NCBI RefSeq assembly: GCF_013608025.1
Contig: NZ_VDLV01000064.1
Span: 30,355-94,354, forward strand
From: Pseudomonas brassicacearum subsp. neoaurantiaca
Lineage (GTDB): Bacteria; Pseudomonadota; Gammaproteobacteria; Pseudomonadales; Pseudomonadaceae
Direction of reading: 5' to 3'
DNA length: 64,000 bases
This document shows, piece by piece, positions 60,303-64,000 of the stretch. How positions within the stretch are numbered: the first letter of the stretch is position 1; each line of letters begins with the position of its first letter. Below the pieces are notes generated by a model that had not been told where the DNA came from, searched no databases, and worked only from the letters and a program-made list of their open reading frames with translations. The translations under genes and the position numbers were made by a program.

Positions 60303-62865
60303 TACTCCCGTACAACCAGAATCTCTCAGCGAGTATCTGGCCCATTTGCCGATGACCGACGAGCAGCGTGCCGAGCTGGCGGGCTGCAAGTCATTCAGCG
60401 AATTGCATGAGCGCCTGGCTTCTTCGACGTTCGACGCACCCAACGAGGCTGCGCAAGCCTCGGTGGGTCGTCGCCTGACACTGAGCACCGCCGAGGAACT
60501 CGAGGACGCCGAAATGCTGGCGCTCGATTCCAACGGCCGGGTCTGCCTAAAGGCGACGCCGCCGATTCGCCGGACCAAAGTCGTGCCGGAGCCGTGGCGC
60601 ACCAATATCCTGGTGCGTGGCTGGCGCCGCCTGACCGGTCGCACCAATCCGCCGAAGCCGCCCAAGGATGAGCGCGTCTTGCCGCATGCGCGTTGGCGTA
60701 CCGTGGGTTCGATCCGCCGCTACATCCTGCTGATTCTGATGCTCGGCCAGACCATCGTCGCCGGCTGGTACATGAAAGGCATCATGCCGTACCAGGGCTG
60801 GTCGCTGGTTGACCTCGACGAAGTGATGCACCAACCGCTGCTGCAGACGGCCACGCAAGTACTGCCGTACGCGCTGCAAACCAGCATCCTGATCATGTTC
60901 GGCATTCTGTTCTGCTGGGTGTCGGCCGGTTTCTGGACTGCGCTGATGGGCTTTCTGGAACTGCTCACCGGTCACGACAAGTACCGTATCTCCGGTGCCA
61001 GCGCCGGCAACGAGCCGATTCCGAAGGACGCCCGCACGGCATTGGTCATGCCGATCTGCAACGAGGACGTCCCACGGGTATTCGCTGGTCTGCGCGCCAC
61101 GTTCGAGTCGGTCGCGGCCACCGGTGACCTGGACCGCTTCGATTTCTTCGTGCTCAGCGACAGTAACGAAACCGATATCTGCGTCGCAGAGCAGCAGGCC
61201 TGGCTGGACGTCTGCCGCGAAACCGGCGGCTTCGGCAAGATCTTCTACCGCCGTCGTCGCCGTCGCGTGAAGCGCAAGAGCGGCAACCTCGACGACTTCT
61301 GCCGTCGTTGGGGCAGCGACTACAAGTACATGGTCGTGCTCGACGCCGACTCCGTCATGAGCGGTGAATGCCTGACCAGCCTGGTGCGCTTGATGGAAGC
61401 CACGCCAGACGCCGGCATCATCCAGACCGCGCCAAAGGCCTCGGGCATGGACACGCTGTATGCGCGCATGCAGCAGTTCGCCACCCGCGTCTATGGTCCG
61501 TTGTTCACTGCCGGCCTGCACTTCTGGCAGTTGGGTGAATCCCATTACTGGGGTCACAACGCGATCATCCGCATGAAGCCGTTCATCGACCACTGCGCCC
61601 TGGCGCCGTTGCCGGGTAAAGGTGCGTTCTCGGGCGCGATCCTCTCCCACGACTTCGTCGAAGCTGCGCTGATGCGCCGTGCCGGCTGGGGCGTGTGGAT
61701 TGCCTACGACTTGCCGGGCAGCTACGAGGAATTGCCGCCGAACCTGCTGGACGAACTCAAGCGTGACCGTCGCTGGTGCCACGGCAACCTGATGAACTTC
61801 CGGCTGTTCCTGGTCAAGGGCATGCACCCGGTACACCGCGCGGTGTTCCTGACCGGCGTGATGTCCTATCTGTCGGCACCGTTGTGGTTCTTCTTCCTGG
61901 TGTTGTCCACTGCGCTGTTGGCAGTGAACACGCTGATGGAACCGCAATACTTCCTGGAGCCGCGCCAGCTGTATCCGCTCTGGCCGCAATGGCATCCGGA
62001 AAAAGCCATCGCGCTGTTTTCCACCACCATCGTCCTGCTGTTCCTGCCCAAGCTCTTGAGCATCGTCTTGATCTGGGCAAAAGGCGCGAAGGAGTTTGGT
62101 GGCAAGTTCAAGGTGACGTTGTCGATGCTGCTGGAGATGCTGTTCTCCATGCTGCTGGCGCCGGTGCGGATGATCTTCCACACCCGCTTCGTCCTTGCCG
62201 CTTTCCTGGGCTGGGCCGCGACGTGGAACTCGCCGAAACGTGACGACGACTCCACGCCATGGAGCGAAGCCGTCAAGCGCCACGGTCCGCAGACCCTGCT
62301 GGGCTTTTTCTGGGCCTTGCTGGTGATCTGGCTGAACCCGAGCTTCCTGTGGTGGCTCGTGCCGATCGTCGGCTCGCTGATGCTGTCGATCCCGGTTTCG
62401 GTGATTTCCAGCCGCGTGGGCCTGGGCTTGAAGTCCCGTGATGAACGCCTGTTCCTGATCCCCGAGGAATACGCACCGCCACAGGAACTGCTGTCGACCG
62501 ACCAGTACACCCATGAAAACCGTTGGCACGCGCTGAACGACGGCTTCATCCGGGCGGTGGTCGATCCGCAACAGAACGCCTTGGCGTATGCCTTGGCCAC
62601 TTCGCGTCACGGCAAGGCCGAGCCGATCGAATGGCTGCGGGTCGAGCGCGTTCGTCACGCTCTGAAAGCAGGTCCCGCGGGCCTCACCAACGCCGAGCGA
62701 TTGGCGCTGTTGAGCGACCCGGTGGCATTGTCCCGTCTGCATGAGCAGGTCTGGGCCGAGGCGCATCCCGAGTGGCTGGCGGCATGGCGTGAGTCGGTCA
62801 AGGCCGATCCGCATGCACCGCTGCTGCCGCTGCAACCGGTGAGCGTACAGCCGCAACTGGCTTGA
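60295..62865 (+). CDS. opgH: Glucans biosynthesis glucosyltransferase H
   Basis: 856 residues, GT2 family. Two helices near 140-215, cytoplasmic catalytic domain with DSNETD, LDADSVMSGECL and the KRDRRWCHGNL acceptor motif, then about six more helices (520-700) and a long C-terminal segment. It makes and exports the beta-1,2-glucan backbone of osmoregulated periplasmic glucans from UDP-glucose. ATG overlaps the opgG end. Confidence 0.97.
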   Translation: MSNTPVQPESLSEYLAHLPMTDEQRAELAGCKSFSELHERLASSTFDAPNEAAQASVGRRLTLSTAEELEDAEMLALDSNGRVCLKATPPIRRTKVVPEPWRTNILVRGWRRLTGRTNPPKPPKDERVLPHARWRTVGSIRRYILLILMLGQTIVAGWYMKGIMPYQGWSLVDLDEVMHQPLLQTATQVLPYALQTSILIMFGILFCWVSAGFWTALMGFLELLTGHDKYRISGASAGNEPIPKDARTALVMPICNEDVPRVFAGLRATFESVAATGDLDRFDFFVLSDSNETDICVAEQQAWLDVCRETGGFGKIFYRRRRRRVKRKSGNLDDFCRRWGSDYKYMVVLDADSVMSGECLTSLVRLMEATPDAGIIQTAPKASGMDTLYARMQQFATRVYGPLFTAGLHFWQLGESHYWGHNAIIRMKPFIDHCALAPLPGKGAFSGAILSHDFVEAALMRRAGWGVWIAYDLPGSYEELPPNLLDELKRDRRWCHGNLMNFRLFLVKGMHPVHRAVFLTGVMSYLSAPLWFFFLVLSTALLAVNTLMEPQYFLEPRQLYPLWPQWHPEKAIALFSTTIVLLFLPKLLSIVLIWAKGAKEFGGKFKVTLSMLLEMLFSMLLAPVRMIFHTRFVLAAFLGWAATWNSPKRDDDSTPWSEAVKRHGPQTLLGFFWALLVIWLNPSFLWWLVPIVGSLMLSIPVSVISSRVGLGLKSRDERLFLIPEEYAPPQELLSTDQYTHENRWHALNDGFIRAVVDPQQNALAYALATSRHGKAEPIEWLRVERVRHALKAGPAGLTNAERLALLSDPVALSRLHEQVWAEAHPEWLAAWRESVKADPHAPLLPLQPVSVQPQLA

Positions 62866-62879
62866 TAGAGCGATAAACG

Positions 62880-62913
62880 AAAGCCCCGCTTCTGGAAGGA
62901 AGCGGGGCTTTTT
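62880..62913 (+). terminator. opgGH rho-independent terminator
   Basis: AAGCCCCGCTTC, loop TGGAAG, GAAGCGGGGCTT followed by TTT; 12-base-pair stem. Confidence 0.93.
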
Positions 62914-62967
62914 GTTGGGCGCTCCATGGAGATGGCCACAACATCACATGGCTTTGGTTTTGGAGTG

Positions 62968-63315
62968 CTAAGACTGTGGGTTGGCGCTGTCCAACATCCG
63001 ATTCTCCAGTAAACCACTCAGTTCGATCAGTTGCAGGATGCCAAGGGCAACGTGGCGCCGCGATCCCTCAAGGTCGAATGCCAGGTCGTTGATCATGGCG
63101 TCGGCTGAGGCCAGGGTTTCGCTGAGGTTGGCCAGCAGGCTTTCGGTGTCGATTCCGTCGACGAGGGTGAAGAGTTGGCCTGGCGACGGTTTGTTTTCGG
63201 GTTTGGCCTGTTTGGGCTTCAGGTAGTAATCGAGCGCGCGATCAGTGGCTTCCTGGAGTTTCTTGGCGTCGGTTTCGGTTTCGGGTTCTGGTGGGTTGGG
63301 TGTCACTTTGTACAT
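62968..63315 (-). CDS. DUF6124 family protein
   Basis: 115 residues from the ATG at 63315 (MYKVTPNPPEPETETDAKKL), behind GGAGC at an 8-base spacing. The first half is Pro/Thr/Glu/Lys-rich and probably disordered (PEPETETD, KPKQAKPENKPSPG); the second half is helical (TESLLANLSETLASADAMIN, RRHVALGILQLIELSGLLEN). This small family is almost confined to Pseudomonas, where many strains hold several copies. Function unknown; no transmembrane segment. The 5' leader is unusual and listed separately. Confidence 0.85.
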   Translation of the reverse strand: MYKVTPNPPEPETETDAKKLQEATDRALDYYLKPKQAKPENKPSPGQLFTLVDGIDTESLLANLSETLASADAMINDLAFDLEGSRRHVALGILQLIELSGLLENRMLDSANPQS

Positions 63316-63511
63316 GGATGACGCTCCTTGATTGATGGAGCCGCCAGACATCGCTGCTAAACGAAAAAGGGTGGCGGCAGTACGCGGGTTAGCAGACCAG
63401 GAATCAAGGAACCCGGCGCACCGAAGTGCCCCACGCACAGCCGCCATGAAGCGGACCTGCGTGCCTTGATATTGTGCCGAGCTGCTAAACCCGATCGCTG
63501 AACTGACAGCG
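63316..63511 (-). promoter_or_regulatory. Structured 5' leader of the DUF6124 gene, possible RNA switch
   Basis: Read leftward: hairpin CGCUG/CAGCG (63511-63496); outer stem GGGUUUAGCAG (63492-63482) with CUGCUAACCC (63395-63386); inner stem AUCAAGG (63470-63464) with CCUUGAU (63409-63403); inside it a stem CACGCA/UGCGUG capped by CCGC/GCGG, and GCAC-UUCG-GUGC (63429-63418). Downstream, GUUUAGCAG (63362-63354) could replace the outer-stem partner, and GCUCC (63341-63337) can pair with the ribosome site GGAGC (63327-63323). Structure drawn by eye; no folding program was used. Confidence 0.6.
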
Positions 63512-63559
63512 ACCTGCAAACGTTAGAGCCTAGGGCCAAGGCGCACAAGCCGGCGGATT

Positions 63560-63870
63560 CTGGCGTAGTTGTAGGCAATGGCGCAAGGCGCCGTAGCCTT
63601 TGGATGACGGATTGTGGGACGCGGGTGTTTTTGTGTGTGTATCCGTTATTTGGGTCACGGCTGCTTATGGTTCCGCCCTTACGGCGGGTCACTTTCGAAA
63701 AGCCCGGAAGCCGGCCCAGTCGAAAGTAAGTAAAGCGCTCCTGCCCCACCATTCGGTGCCTCGCTTGGGCTCGGCATGCCCTCACTCCGGCCATCGTGGT
63801 TAACGGGGCGCCGAAATCAACGTCCACCGCGAGGCGGCCTTAGAGCCGACCTGTCTCATGGTGGAACCGC
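63560..63870. repeat. Conserved Pseudomonas intergenic repeat region, no gene seen
   Basis: The stretch with GGTTCCGCCCTTACGGCGGG, TCACTTTCGAAAAGCCCGGA and the inverse CGAAAGT...ACTTTCG, then GGGCTCGGCATGCCCTCACT, is familiar to me from many Pseudomonas intergenic regions, where it often gives false gene calls (DUF1534-like). Frames across it (e.g. 63357-63827 minus) look spurious. Recall, not a database result. Confidence 0.5.
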
Positions 63871-63879
63871 ATTTCCCCT

Positions 63880-63950
63880 GTGGGAGCGAGCCTGCTCGCG
63901 AAGGCGGCCTAACAGCCGACCTGCCTGCCCGGGTATACCTCGCTCCCACA
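63880..63950. repeat. Degenerate REP (family A)
   Basis: An intact left arm GTGGGAGCGAGCCTGCTCGC, but the right arm has lost its inner half and reads GGGTATACCTCGCTCCCACA. Confidence 0.75.
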
Positions 63951-64000
63951 GGGGGGCCGTGCTGGACATCAATTTTGATATTCAGCATAGATCGATGTGG

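Noticed and set aside
63357..63827. Apparent 156-codon protein on the minus strand over the leader and repeat block
   Set aside because: It runs through the structured leader and intergenic repeat and has repeat-derived composition; such calls in Pseudomonas are typically false.

Overview
The window is a piece of a Pseudomonas chromosome, very probably from the P. fluorescens group. The evidence is the GC-rich codon use, the many REP-type inverted repeats of the form GTGGGAGCGAGC...GCTCGCTCCCAC, and gene order I recognise from fluorescent pseudomonads (hisBHAF, glnA-ntrBC, secB-grxC-yibN / gpmI-envC-ctpA, a long hut cluster, opgGH). I see no insertion sequence, prophage, CRISPR array, rRNA or tRNA.

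Layout. Positions 1-3324 hold the start of an AsmA-type gene, a PanZ/PanM-type acetyl-CoA sensor and an OFA-type MFS transporter. Positions 3614-7469 carry hisB-hisH-(DUF2164)-hisA-hisF and a periplasmic solute-binding protein. Positions 7743-14886 hold the envelope cluster yibQ-ctpA-envC-gpmI, read leftward, divergent from yibN-grxC-secB, then trmL. Positions 14951-22094 are the nitrogen-control region: a small membrane-anchored protein, an NrsZ-like sRNA locus with its own sigma54 promoter, ntrC, ntrB, two tandem DUF4124 genes, a secreted chorismate mutase and glnA. Positions 22423-39376 hold mostly housekeeping genes (thiI, typA, a YkgJ-type protein, glgP, a DUF2339/DUF3999 pair, fbp, a DUF924 gene), a PctA-like amino-acid chemoreceptor and two small lipoproteins.

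Positions 39513-54378 are a complete five-step histidine utilisation locus: hutF, hutC, hutD, hutU, an NCS1-type permease, an ABC transporter hutXWV, hutH1, hutH2, hutI and hutG. HutC operators lie between hutF and hutC and on top of a sigma54 promoter at hutU. HutH1 lacks exactly the Ala-Ser-Gly triad that makes the MIO cofactor, so it should not be a working lyase; HutH2 is intact. After hut come an orphan betaine/choline-type binding protein, an HSL-family esterase, pip-dtd and opgG-opgH. The window ends with a DUF6124 gene preceded by a highly structured leader and a block of intergenic repeat sequence.

Best leads: (1) the HutH1 pseudo-lyase; (2) the NrsZ-like RNA, whose three hairpin units show compensatory base changes; (3) the structured, possibly switching, leader of the DUF6124 gene; (4) the uncharacterised DUF2339-DUF3999 envelope pair.
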